64,000 bases of DNA from Variovorax paradoxus (lineage in GTDB: Bacteria > Pseudomonadota > Gammaproteobacteria > Burkholderiales > Burkholderiaceae_C), in assembly GCF_022009635.1 (NCBI RefSeq), contig NZ_CP091716.1, positions 2,309,001 through 2,373,000 on the forward strand. Reading direction: 5' to 3'. The notes below the pieces were generated by a model. The model saw only the letters and a program-made list of their open reading frames with translations. It had not been told where the DNA came from and did no database searches. Positions within the stretch are counted from its first letter, which is position 1. Each line of letters starts with the position of its first letter. Of this stretch, positions 27,203 to 35,694 are shown piece after piece. Position numbers and translations under genes: made by a program.

Positions 27203-28195
27203 ATGACCGCTCCCTCAGCCACCCTCTCGCTGCGCGTCGTGCAAGCGCGGGAACTCAACCCGCTGATCCGCATGCTGCGCCTGCACGCCGAAGACGGCCG
27301 CGCGCTGCCCGGCTTCTCGGCCGGTGCGCACATCCGCGTACAGGTGTCGCTGCCCGACGGAAAGACCGACTGGCGCCACTACTCGCTCATCAACTTCGAC
27401 ACGGCGCGCAATGCCACCAACGCGCCCACCGAGTACGTGATCGCGGTGCGCAAGGAAGCCGAAGGCCGGGGCGGTTCGCGCTTCATGCACGAGCAGTTGA
27501 AAGAGGGCGACACCATCGCCATCGAGCCGCCGAAGAACGACTTTCCCCTGCACACCGGGCCGGGGGGCTCCGTACTGGTGGCAGGCGGCATCGGGGTGAC
27601 GCCGTTGGCCACGATGGCTGCGCGCCGTCGTGCCGAAGGCGCGGCCGTGCACATGCATTACGCCGGCCGCAGCCGCGACCTGATGGCCTTCCTGCCTGAA
27701 CTGCAAACGTTGCTCGGAGACGACTTGCGCGTGCATGCGGATGCCGAAGCCGGCACCCCGCTCGATATCGACACGCTGCTCGACGGCGTGCCCGCGGGCG
27801 ATCGCCTGTACGTCTGCGGCCCGAAGGTCATGCTCGACGCGGTGCTCGAGCGCACCCAGGCGCGCGGCTGGGAACACGACCGCGTGCACTTCGAGCTCTT
27901 CACGGAACCCGTCGCGGAAGAGGGCGACCAGCCCTTCGAGGTGGAGCTTGCCCAGTCGGGCCAGCGCTTCACCGTGCCGGCGGACCAGAGCATCCTCGAC
28001 TGCCTCATCGAGCACGGCTGCGACCCGATGTTCGACTGCAAGCGCGGCGAATGCGGCGTGTGCGCCGTGCCCGTGCTCGAAGGCGAGATCGAACACCGCG
28101 ACTACGTGCTCACCGCCCGCGAGAAGGCGGAAGGCAACGTCATGCAGATATGCATCTCGCGCGCCAAGGGTGCGCGGCTGGTGCTCGACATCTGA
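27203..28195 (+). CDS. iadC: FMN/2Fe-2S oxygenase reductase (PDR/VanB family)
   Basis: The 330-residue class IA reductase has an FMN-binding barrel with RHYS at residues 58-61, the NAD-binding GGIGVTPLATMAA and YVCGPKVML, and a C-terminal plant-type [2Fe-2S] domain with Cys at 279, 284, 287 and 317. It passes electrons from NAD(P)H to a Rieske oxygenase. It lies directly before the oxygenase alpha and beta genes, the same reductase-alpha-beta order as iadC-iadD-iadE, whose products are reported to convert IAA to 2-oxindole-3-acetate. The symbol rests on this order and family. Confidence 0.82.
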   Translation: MTAPSATLSLRVVQARELNPLIRMLRLHAEDGRALPGFSAGAHIRVQVSLPDGKTDWRHYSLINFDTARNATNAPTEYVIAVRKEAEGRGGSRFMHEQLKEGDTIAIEPPKNDFPLHTGPGGSVLVAGGIGVTPLATMAARRRAEGAAVHMHYAGRSRDLMAFLPELQTLLGDDLRVHADAEAGTPLDIDTLLDGVPAGDRLYVCGPKVMLDAVLERTQARGWEHDRVHFELFTEPVAEEGDQPFEVELAQSGQRFTVPADQSILDCLIEHGCDPMFDCKRGECGVCAVPVLEGEIEHRDYVLTAREKAEGNVMQICISRAKGARLVLDI

Positions 28196-28215
28196 AGCCA
28201 GGAGCCCCAGGAACC

Positions 28216-29529
28216 ATGACCTCCTACAGAGACAACCCCGACGCCATCCGCGCGCTGGTGCAGAACGACCGCGTGCACCGCGACCTGTACACCAGCCAGG
28301 AGCTCTTCGAGCTGGAGCAGGAGCACTTCTTCGCCAACACCTGGAACTACGTCGGCCATGAAAGCCAGCTGCCCAAGCCGGGCGACTGGATCAGCAACGA
28401 GATCGCGGGGCGGCCGCTGATCATCGTGCGCCACTCCGACGGCAGCGTGCGCGCGATGATGAACCGCTGCGCCCACAAGGGCTCGCGGCTCGTGAATGGA
28501 CCCTGCGGCAACACCGGCAAGTTCTTCCGCTGCCCGTACCACGCCTGGACCTTCAAGACCGACGGCGCGCCGCTGGCGATTCCGCTGAAGACAGGCTACG
28601 AGAACACCCAACTGCACGAGTGCGAGACGGGCAAGGGCCTGACCACCGTGAAGCACGTGCGCAGCCACCGCGGCTTCATCTTCGTGAAGATCAACGATGC
28701 CGGCCCGGACTTCGACGAATACTTCGGCGACTCGCTGAGTTCCATCGACAACATGGCGGACCGCTCGCCCGAAGGCGAACTGGAGATCGCCGGCGGCTGC
28801 CTGCGCTTCATGCACCAATGCAACTGGAAGATGTTCGTGGAGAACCTCAACGACACCATGCACCCCATGGTGGCGCACGAATCGTCGGCCGGCACCGCCA
28901 AGCGCATGTGGGCCGACAAGCCCGAGAGCGAGCCCAAGCCCATGGCCGTGGAGCAGTTCGTGCCCTTCATGTCCGACTACAAGTTCTTCGAGGACATGGG
29001 CATCCGCACCTACGACAACGGCCACAGCTTCACGGGTGTGCACTTCAGCATCCACAGCAAGTACAAGGCGATCCCCGAGTACGACAACGCGATGAAGGCG
29101 CGCTACGGCGAGGAGAAGACCGCGCAGATCCTCGGCATGGCTCGGCACAACACCGTGTACTACCCGAACCTCACGATCAAGGGCGCGATCCAGGCGATCC
29201 GCGTGGTGAAGCCGATCTCGGCCGACAAGACATTGATCGAGAGCTGGACCTTCCGCCTCAAGGGCGCGCCGCCGGAGCTGCTGCAGCGCACCACCATGTA
29301 CAACCGGCTCATCAACTCGCCGTTCTCCGTGGTGGGGCATGACGACCTTCAGGCTTACCGCGGCATGCAGGCCGGCCTGCATGCGAGCGGCAACGAATGG
29401 GTGAGCCTGCATCGAGACTACGACCCGGCCGAACTCAAGGGCGGCGAGATCACCACCGGCGGCACCAACGAGCTGCCGATGCGCAATCAATACCGCAGCT
29501 GGGTCCAGCGTATGACGGAGACGATGTGA
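28216..29529 (+). CDS. iadD: Rieske non-heme iron ring-hydroxylating oxygenase, alpha subunit
   Basis: The 437-residue protein has a Rieske [2Fe-2S] domain with ligands Cys85, His87, Cys106 and His109 (NRCAHKG and RCPYH), and a catalytic domain with the mononuclear iron ligands Asp213, His216 and His221 in NDTMHPMVAH. It follows the reductase gene by 20 bases, and its stop overlaps the beta-subunit start by one base (TGATG). By order and family it matches IadD, the catalytic subunit of the indole-3-acetate dioxygenase. A paralogue of the same layout lies at 38037. Confidence 0.87.
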   Translation: MTSYRDNPDAIRALVQNDRVHRDLYTSQELFELEQEHFFANTWNYVGHESQLPKPGDWISNEIAGRPLIIVRHSDGSVRAMMNRCAHKGSRLVNGPCGNTGKFFRCPYHAWTFKTDGAPLAIPLKTGYENTQLHECETGKGLTTVKHVRSHRGFIFVKINDAGPDFDEYFGDSLSSIDNMADRSPEGELEIAGGCLRFMHQCNWKMFVENLNDTMHPMVAHESSAGTAKRMWADKPESEPKPMAVEQFVPFMSDYKFFEDMGIRTYDNGHSFTGVHFSIHSKYKAIPEYDNAMKARYGEEKTAQILGMARHNTVYYPNLTIKGAIQAIRVVKPISADKTLIESWTFRLKGAPPELLQRTTMYNRLINSPFSVVGHDDLQAYRGMQAGLHASGNEWVSLHRDYDPAELKGGEITTGGTNELPMRNQYRSWVQRMTETM

Positions 29530-30020
29530 TGGCCAACGCCGCGGAAGTCACCCGACAGCAGCTGATCGACTTCGTCGTGAACGAAGTCCACCTGCTCGAC
29601 ACGCGCCGCTACGAAGAGTGGAACGCGCTATTCACCGACGACGCCTTCTACTGGATTCCGCTGGTGCCCGACCAGGAGGACGGACTCAACCACACCTCGC
29701 ATCTCTACGAAGACAAGCTGCTGCGCGACCTGCGCATCGAGCGCCTGAAGAGCCCGCGCGCCTTCTCGCAGCAGCCGCCGAGCCGCTGCCACCATCTGCT
29801 GCAGATGCCGGTGGTCGAGCAGTTCGATGCGGAAGCCAACCGCTACGTGGTGCGCACATCGTTCCACTACACCGAATCGCAAGGCGACGAGCTGCAGTTC
29901 TACGTCGGCACCTTCTTTCACCATCTCTCGGTGCAGGACGGCGCGCTGCGCATGACGCTCAAGCGCGTCAACCTGCTCAACTGCGACGCGGCCCTGCCGG
30001 CCGTCCAGCTTTTCATCTGA
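29529..30020 (+). CDS. iadE: aromatic-ring-hydroxylating dioxygenase beta subunit
   Basis: The 163-residue protein has the small-subunit fold of ring-hydroxylating dioxygenases (SnoaL/NTF2-like): LIDFVVNEVHLLDTRRYEEW, FYWIPLV, RIERLKSPRAFSQQPPSR and a C-terminal LLNCDAALPAVQLFI. It is needed for assembly of the alpha3beta3 oxygenase and is non-catalytic in known systems. Translationally coupled to the alpha subunit. The symbol follows position next to the iadD-like gene. Confidence 0.86.
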   Translation: MANAAEVTRQQLIDFVVNEVHLLDTRRYEEWNALFTDDAFYWIPLVPDQEDGLNHTSHLYEDKLLRDLRIERLKSPRAFSQQPPSRCHHLLQMPVVEQFDAEANRYVVRTSFHYTESQGDELQFYVGTFFHHLSVQDGALRMTLKRVNLLNCDAALPAVQLFI

Positions 30021-30034
30021 CAGGGACGAAAGCG

Positions 30035-31663
30035 ATGCCACACGCCACCGTCCATCAAGTCTTCGCGGCCACCGCGGCGCGCACGCCGCAGGCCGAGTTC
30101 CTGTTCACCGAATCGGTGACGGCCGCCGCCTACGGCATCGAAGCGGGCGCCATCCGCTGGGGCGATGCCGCCGGGCGGATTGAGCGCCTGCGCGCCGCCT
30201 ACGCGCAGGCCGGCTATGGTCACGGCCACCGCGTCGGCCTGTTGCTGGAGAACCGGCCCGCCTTCATCTTCCACTGGCTCGCGCTGAACGCGCTGGGCGT
30301 GAGCGTGGTGCCGATCAACGCGGAGATGCGCTCGGCCGAGCTGGTCTACCTGATCGGCCACAGCGAGATCGGGCTGGCCGTGACGCTGCAGGAGCGCGCC
30401 GCGGACCTGCGTGCGGCGGCTGCCCAGGCGGGCATCGAGTTCGAGACGATGGGCCCCGACGATGCGGTGCCTCCGGCGAGGACGCCAGCGCCACGCGCGC
30501 ACGAGCCGGTCGGCACCGACACCGAATGCGGCCTGCTCTACACCTCGGGCACCACGGGCCGGCCCAAGGGCTGCATCCTGAGCAATGCCTACTTCCTGCG
30601 CGCTGGCGAGTGGTATGCCGCGCTGGACGGCGTGTGCAGCATCCGCCCGGACAAGGAGCGCGTCATCACGCCGCTGCCGCTCAACCACATGAACGCGATG
30701 GCCTTCTCCACCATGGTGGTGCTGGTCGCGGGCGGCTGTCTGGTGCAGCTCGATCGCTTCCATCCGAAGACCTGGCTGGCGAGCGCGAAGGAGAGCGGCG
30801 CGACCATCGTTCACTACCTGGGCGTGATGCCGGCGATGCTGCTGTCCGCGCCCGCGTCGGCGGCAGACCGCGACCATGCCATCCGCTGGGGCTTCGGCGC
30901 CGGTGTTGATCGCAAGAACCACGCGCCCTTCGAGGAGCGCTTCGGCTTCCCGCTGGTCGAGGCCTGGGCCATGACCGAGACCGGCGCGGCCGCCTGCATC
31001 ATGGCCAACCGCGAGCCTCGGCTGGTGGGCACCAGCTGCTTCGGCCGCCAGGAAGACTTCGTCGAGATCCGCCTCGTGGGCGAGGACGGCGGGGACGCAG
31101 CCGTCGATGCGCCGGGCGAACTGCTGGTGCGATCGGCCGGCTCCGACCCGAGGCGCTATTTCTTCTCCGGCTATCTCAAGGACGAGGAAGCCACCCGCGA
31201 AGCCTGGGCCGATGGCTGGTTCCATACCGGCGATCTGGTGCGCCGCGACGCGCAGGGCAACTTCTTCTTCGTCGATCGCAAGAAGAACGTGATCCGCCGC
31301 AGCGGAGAGAACATCTCCGCCGTCGAGGTCGAGAGCGTGCTCAACCAGCATCCGGCCGTGAAGGCATCCGCCGTGGCCGCCACGCCCGACGCCGTGCGCG
31401 GCGACGAGGTGCTGGCATGCGTCGTGATGCGCGAAGACGCCGGCGCGGTGCATCCCGAACAGATCGCGGCGAGCATCGTCCAGCATGCGCTGGCGCAGCT
31501 CGCCTACTACAAGGCGCCGGGCTACGTTGCCTTCGTCGACGCGCTGCCGCTCACGCCGTCACAGAAGATCCAGCGTGGGCAACTGCGCGAGATGGCCCGG
31601 GCGCTGCCCGGCCAGGGCCATTGCATCGACACGCGCGCCATGAAGAAGAGGCAGCAGCCATGA
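30035..31663 (+). CDS. AMP-forming acyl-CoA ligase (first of two)
   Basis: The 542-residue ANL-superfamily enzyme has the P-loop [16 protein letters not shown], the EAWAMTETGAAA aromatic motif, FHTGDLVRRDAQG and the hinge region VDRKKNVIRRSGENIS, with the C-terminal catalytic Lys in LTPSQKIQRGQL. It probably forms the CoA thioester of IAA or of an oxidised or ring-opened product. It lies 14 bases after the dioxygenase beta subunit and overlaps the next gene by four bases. Confidence 0.88.
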   Translation: MPHATVHQVFAATAARTPQAEFLFTESVTAAAYGIEAGAIRWGDAAGRIERLRAAYAQAGYGHGHRVGLLLENRPAFIFHWLALNALGVSVVPINAEMRSAELVYLIGHSEIGLAVTLQERAADLRAAAAQAGIEFETMGPDDAVPPARTPAPRAHEPVGTDTECGLLYTSGTTGRPKGCILSNAYFLRAGEWYAALDGVCSIRPDKERVITPLPLNHMNAMAFSTMVVLVAGGCLVQLDRFHPKTWLASAKESGATIVHYLGVMPAMLLSAPASAADRDHAIRWGFGAGVDRKNHAPFEERFGFPLVEAWAMTETGAAACIMANREPRLVGTSCFGRQEDFVEIRLVGEDGGDAAVDAPGELLVRSAGSDPRRYFFSGYLKDEEATREAWADGWFHTGDLVRRDAQGNFFFVDRKKNVIRRSGENISAVEVESVLNQHPAVKASAVAATPDAVRGDEVLACVVMREDAGAVHPEQIAASIVQHALAQLAYYKAPGYVAFVDALPLTPSQKIQRGQLREMARALPGQGHCIDTRAMKKRQQP

Positions 31664-32835
31664 CGAACGCAAGGCGGCTCTCCTATGAAGGCGTCGCGGT
31701 CGCGGTGCCGGTGACCGTGCCCTATGTGCGCTATTCCACGCGCACCGCGCACTGGTTCATCGGGCAGGCGCTGCAGGCACTGGTCGAAGCCAGCGGCGTG
31801 ACCAAGGAGCAGATCGACGGTCTGTGCCTCAGCAGCTTCTCGCTCGCGCCCGACACGGCCGTGGGCGTCACGCAGCACTTGGGCCTGTCGCCGCGCTGGC
31901 TCGACCATGTGCCGACCGGCGGCGCCTCGGGCGTGATGTGCCTGCGCCGCGCGGCGCGGGCGGTGCAGGCGGGCGATGCCGACATCGTGGCCTGCGTGGG
32001 CGCCGACACCAACCATGTCGACTCCTTCCGCCAGACGCTGGGCAGCTTCAGCAACTTCGCGCGGGACGCGAGCTACCCCTATGGCTCGGGCGGCCCGAAC
32101 TCGATCTTCGCCTTCATCACCGCCAACTACATGCGCACCTATGGCGCGAAGCGCGAAGACTTCGGCCGCATCTGCGTGGACCAGCGCACCAACGCGCTGG
32201 GCAACCCCAACGCCATGTTCAAGAAGGCGCTGACGCTCGATGAATACATGGCGGCGCGGCCCATTTCCGACCCGATCCATTTGTTCGATTGCGTGATGCC
32301 CTGCGCTGGCGCCGACGCCTTCCTCGTGATGAGCGAGGAGCGAGCGCGCGACCTGGGCCTGGCGCACGTGGTGATCCGCGGCGCCATCGAGCGCCACAAC
32401 GCCTATGCCGAAGACCCGGTGATGGTGCAGGGCGGCTGGCGCAAGGACCGCGAGGACCTGTACGCGCAGGCCGGCATCAGGCCCGCGGAACTGGACTTCG
32501 TGCAGACCTATGACGACTACCCCGTCATCGCGATGATGCAGTTCGAGGATCTGGGCTTCTGCGAGAAGGGCGAGGGCCCGGCCTTCGTGCAGGCCAACAC
32601 CATGACCTTCGACGGCAGCTTTCCGAACAACACCAGCGGCGGGCAGCTCTCGGCGGGGCAGGCCGGTGCGGCCGGCGGCTTTCTCGGCATGGTCGAGTCG
32701 ATCCGCCAATTGACGGACGAGGCCGGCGCACGCGCGGTGCCCGATGCGCGATTGGGCCTCGTCGCCGGCTTCGGCATGGTGACCTACGACCGCTGCCTGT
32801 GCACAGGCGCCGTCATTCTCGGGAGAACCGCATGA
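31660..32835 (+). CDS. thiolase-fold protein lacking the usual nucleophilic Cys
   Basis: The 391-residue protein belongs to the SCP2-thiolase-like group. At the position of the catalytic Cys the sequence is VPTGGASGVMC, with Gly88 in place of Cys, and the usual G-H-P of the active-site loop reads SAGQAGAAGG, with Gln for His. A C-terminal CTGA is retained. Proteins of this type work with DUF35 partners; in steroid side-chain degradation the Ltp2/DUF35 pair is a retro-aldolase. The next gene, overlapping by four bases, encodes a DUF35 protein, so a similar complex is likely. Confidence 0.83.
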   Translation: MTNARRLSYEGVAVAVPVTVPYVRYSTRTAHWFIGQALQALVEASGVTKEQIDGLCLSSFSLAPDTAVGVTQHLGLSPRWLDHVPTGGASGVMCLRRAARAVQAGDADIVACVGADTNHVDSFRQTLGSFSNFARDASYPYGSGGPNSIFAFITANYMRTYGAKREDFGRICVDQRTNALGNPNAMFKKALTLDEYMAARPISDPIHLFDCVMPCAGADAFLVMSEERARDLGLAHVVIRGAIERHNAYAEDPVMVQGGWRKDREDLYAQAGIRPAELDFVQTYDDYPVIAMMQFEDLGFCEKGEGPAFVQANTMTFDGSFPNNTSGGQLSAGQAGAAGGFLGMVESIRQLTDEAGARAVPDARLGLVAGFGMVTYDRCLCTGAVILGRTA

Positions 32836-34085
32836 CGATGCCCCTGATACGCCCCCCGCGCAAGAACCCGGTTCTGCGCACCCGGCAGATGAACCTGCCG
32901 CCCGGCGCGCGCGGCCGCGTGGCGCTCGGCCTCACGGCGGCCGCCGCAGAAGGCCGCTTCGAACTGCAGACCTGCGAAGACTGCGGCGCGGTGCAGTACC
33001 CGCCGCGCGAGGTCTGCCACAAGTGCCTCTCGGCCGCGCTGCGCTGGCGCGAGCAGGGCGGCGAAGGCGAGCTGCTCGGCAGCACCACCCTGCATCACAG
33101 CAACGACCTGTTCTTCCGCGAGCGGCTGCCCTGGCGGCTGGGCCTGGTGCACCTGGATGCCGGCCCCACGCTCATGGTCCACCTGCACGGCGAGGTCGGC
33201 GATGCGCCGCAGCGCGTGCGCGTGGGCGCCCGGCTCGACCGCGCGGGCCAGGCCGTTCTCATTGGTTTTCCGAATGAAGGGAGTCCCCACATGGCCGACG
33301 ACAAGATGCTGCGCGAAATGACCAGCGACCCCAAGTTCCGAAAGGTGCTGGTGACCGACGGCAAGACCGAGACCGGACAGGCCATCGTGCGTGCGCTGGT
33401 GAAGGCCGGCGCCGACATCGTCTGGGTCGGCCATGCCGAGCCCTGGAAGAAGATGGGCGACGGGCTGGACGACATCTCCGCGCTGCCCCAGGTCACGCTG
33501 GTGCCGCTGGATTTGACCAACGGCCGCCAGGTGACGGAGCTCGCGGGCTCCATCGGCGGCAAGGTCGACATCGTCATCAACAACGCCGAGGTACACCGCA
33601 CCTTCGGCATCGGCGCACGGCGCGGCACCGACGTGGCCAGGGCCGAGATGGACATCAACTACTTCGGCCTGCTGCGCCTGGCGCAGGAGTTCGGCCCCGC
33701 GCTCAAGGGCCGCTCGGCCGACGGCGTGACGGGCGCGACGGCCTGGGTGAACCTGCTGTCGATCTACGCGCTGAGCAACTTCCCGCCGCACGGCACCTTC
33801 AGCGCATCGAAGGCGGCGGCGCATTCGCTCGCGCAATGCCTGCGCGCAGAGATGCGACCGGCCGGCATCCGCGTGATCAACGTGTTCCCTGGCCCCATCG
33901 ACGACGAATGGAACCAGCACACCCCGCCGCCCAAGCTCGCGCCCACCGCGCTGGCCAATGCCATCGTGAAGGCGCTGCGAGATGGGGTGGAGGACGTGTA
34001 CCCCGGCGACGTGGCGCAGGAGTGGCTGGAGCGCTGGCGCGACAACCCCAAGGTGCTCGAGCGCGAGCTGGCCGCTGGCGGCTGA
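32832..34085 (+). CDS. DUF35 OB-fold protein fused to a degenerate short-chain dehydrogenase
   Basis: The 417-residue product is a fusion. The first ~140 residues are a DUF35 protein with rubredoxin-like zinc Cys pairs (CEDC ... CHKC) and an OB fold. From about residue 155 an SDR-like domain begins, but its cofactor motif reads VTDGKTETGQ instead of TGxxxGxG, NNAG is NNAE, and the catalytic YxxxK is FSASK. The SDR half is therefore probably not an active dehydrogenase and may be structural. An alternative reading as two genes is unlikely: there is one uninterrupted frame, and the internal ATG at 33291 lies within it. Confidence 0.87.
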   Translation: MTMPLIRPPRKNPVLRTRQMNLPPGARGRVALGLTAAAAEGRFELQTCEDCGAVQYPPREVCHKCLSAALRWREQGGEGELLGSTTLHHSNDLFFRERLPWRLGLVHLDAGPTLMVHLHGEVGDAPQRVRVGARLDRAGQAVLIGFPNEGSPHMADDKMLREMTSDPKFRKVLVTDGKTETGQAIVRALVKAGADIVWVGHAEPWKKMGDGLDDISALPQVTLVPLDLTNGRQVTELAGSIGGKVDIVINNAEVHRTFGIGARRGTDVARAEMDINYFGLLRLAQEFGPALKGRSADGVTGATAWVNLLSIYALSNFPPHGTFSASKAAAHSLAQCLRAEMRPAGIRVINVFPGPIDDEWNQHTPPPKLAPTALANAIVKALRDGVEDVYPGDVAQEWLERWRDNPKVLERELAAGG

Positions 34086-34101
34086 GACAGGAGCCACACG
34101 A

Positions 34102-34914
34102 ATGACCACGACAACCGAACTGATGTCCACCGCCGAAATCCTCGGCGGCCTCGTGACTGCCATGGCCAGCGGCCGCATCCGCGTGATCGACCTCACGCAG
34201 ACGCTGACACCCGAGTTCCCGCAGATCGCGCTGCCGCCCGAGATGGGCCAGTGCTGGCCCTTCCGCATCGAGGAAGTGTCGAAGTACGACGAGCGCGGAC
34301 CGGGCTGGTACTGGAACAACTTCTCCTGCGGCGAGCACACCGGCACGCACTTCGACGCGCCCATTCACTGGATCTCGGGCCGCGACCTGCCGAACAACTC
34401 CGTGGACACCATTCCCGTGCAGCACTTCGTGGCGCCGGCCTGCGTGATCGACTGCTCTCCGCAGGTGAAGGACGACCCCGACTACCTGCTCACTCTCGAG
34501 GACATCGAGGCCTACGAGGCGGCGCACGGCCGCATTCCCAAGGGTGCGTGGGTGCTGATGCGCACCGACTGGTCCAAGCGCACCGACCCCGAGGCCTACC
34601 AGAACTTCGACGAGACGGGTCAGCACACGCCGGGCCCGAGCACCGCGGCCGTGCGATTCCTGGTCGAGCAGCGCGATGTGCTGGGCTTCGGCTCGGAGGC
34701 CATCGGCACCGATGCGGGGCAGGGCTATCACCTTCGTCCACCTTATCCGTGCCACTACTACATGCATGGCGCGGGCCGATACGGCTTGCAGTGCTTGAGC
34801 AACCTCGACCTGCTGCCGCCGGCCGGCGCGGTGCTGATCTGCCCGCCGCTGAAGATCGAGAAGGGCAGCGGCAGCCCACTGCGGGTGCTGGCGCTGGTGG
34901 GAGCGCGGGCATGA
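34102..34914 (+). CDS. cyclase-family metal hydrolase (kynurenine formamidase / isatin hydrolase type)
   Basis: The 270-residue protein has the metal-binding signature GEHTGTHFDAPIHW near residues 77-90 and the conserved WVLMRTDW region. Family members hydrolyse cyclic amides or formamides: kynurenine formamidase, and isatin hydrolase, which opens an indole-derived lactam. In this context it is well placed to open the ring of oxidised indole-acetate. It starts 16 bases after the DUF35-SDR gene and overlaps the next SDR by four bases. Confidence 0.84.
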   Translation: MTTTTELMSTAEILGGLVTAMASGRIRVIDLTQTLTPEFPQIALPPEMGQCWPFRIEEVSKYDERGPGWYWNNFSCGEHTGTHFDAPIHWISGRDLPNNSVDTIPVQHFVAPACVIDCSPQVKDDPDYLLTLEDIEAYEAAHGRIPKGAWVLMRTDWSKRTDPEAYQNFDETGQHTPGPSTAAVRFLVEQRDVLGFGSEAIGTDAGQGYHLRPPYPCHYYMHGAGRYGLQCLSNLDLLPPAGAVLICPPLKIEKGSGSPLRVLALVGARA

Positions 34915-35645
34915 GCGCGGCACCCGGCAAGGTCGCGGCCGTCACGGGCGGCAGCGCGGGGATCGGCAAGGCGATCTGCGAAGACCTGCTCGCGCAGGGC
35001 TACGAAGTCGTGTCGCTGGCGCGCCGCAAGGCCGAGATCGATCATCCGAAGCTCCACAGCATCGAGGTCGACCTGAGCGACCGCGCCGCCACGGGCGAGG
35101 CGGTGCAGGAACTGGTGGAGCGCTTCTCGCCGACCACCATCGTCCACAACGCGGGCGTCATCCGTGCCGCGCTGCTGCCCGAGGTGAAGCTCGACGACCT
35201 CGACGCGCTGGTCGACCTGCACCTGGGCTGTGCGATCCAGCTCGTGCAGGGTTCGCTGCCCGCGATGCGTGCGCAACGCTTCGGCCGTGTGGTGCTGCTG
35301 TCTTCGCGCGCCGCGCTGGGCCTGGCCACGCGCACCAGCTACTCGGCCACCAAGGCCGGCATGCTGGGCATGGCCCGTACATGGGCGCTCGAGCTGGCCG
35401 CTGACGGCATCACGGTGAACGTGGTCGCCCCGGGGCCCATCCGCACCGACATGTTCTACGACGTGGTCGAGGCCGGCAGCGAGAAGGAACGCGCGCTCGC
35501 CGCCTCGGTGCCCGTCAAGCGCCTGGGCGAGTCGGCCGACGTGGCACGCGCCGTGCGTTTCTTCGCCGATGCCGACAACAGCTTCGTCACAGGCCAGGTG
35601 CTGTATGTGTGCGGCGGCACCAGCGTCGGAAGCCTCGCCCTCTGA
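34911..35645 (+). CDS. short-chain dehydrogenase/reductase (intact)
   Basis: The 244-residue SDR has an intact cofactor motif TGGSAGIG, NAG, a Ser in VLLSSRAALG and the catalytic YSATK, so it should be active, probably on a beta-hydroxyacyl-CoA or hydroxylated intermediate. It is four bases into the preceding frame. It could pair with the degenerate SDR domain of the gene two positions upstream. Confidence 0.86.
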   Translation: MSAAPGKVAAVTGGSAGIGKAICEDLLAQGYEVVSLARRKAEIDHPKLHSIEVDLSDRAATGEAVQELVERFSPTTIVHNAGVIRAALLPEVKLDDLDALVDLHLGCAIQLVQGSLPAMRAQRFGRVVLLSSRAALGLATRTSYSATKAGMLGMARTWALELAADGITVNVVAPGPIRTDMFYDVVEAGSEKERALAASVPVKRLGESADVARAVRFFADADNSFVTGQVLYVCGGTSVGSLAL

Positions 35646-35694
35646 GTTCGCAGTTTTTCTCACGTCCAACCAAAACCACCTCTGGAGCATCGCC

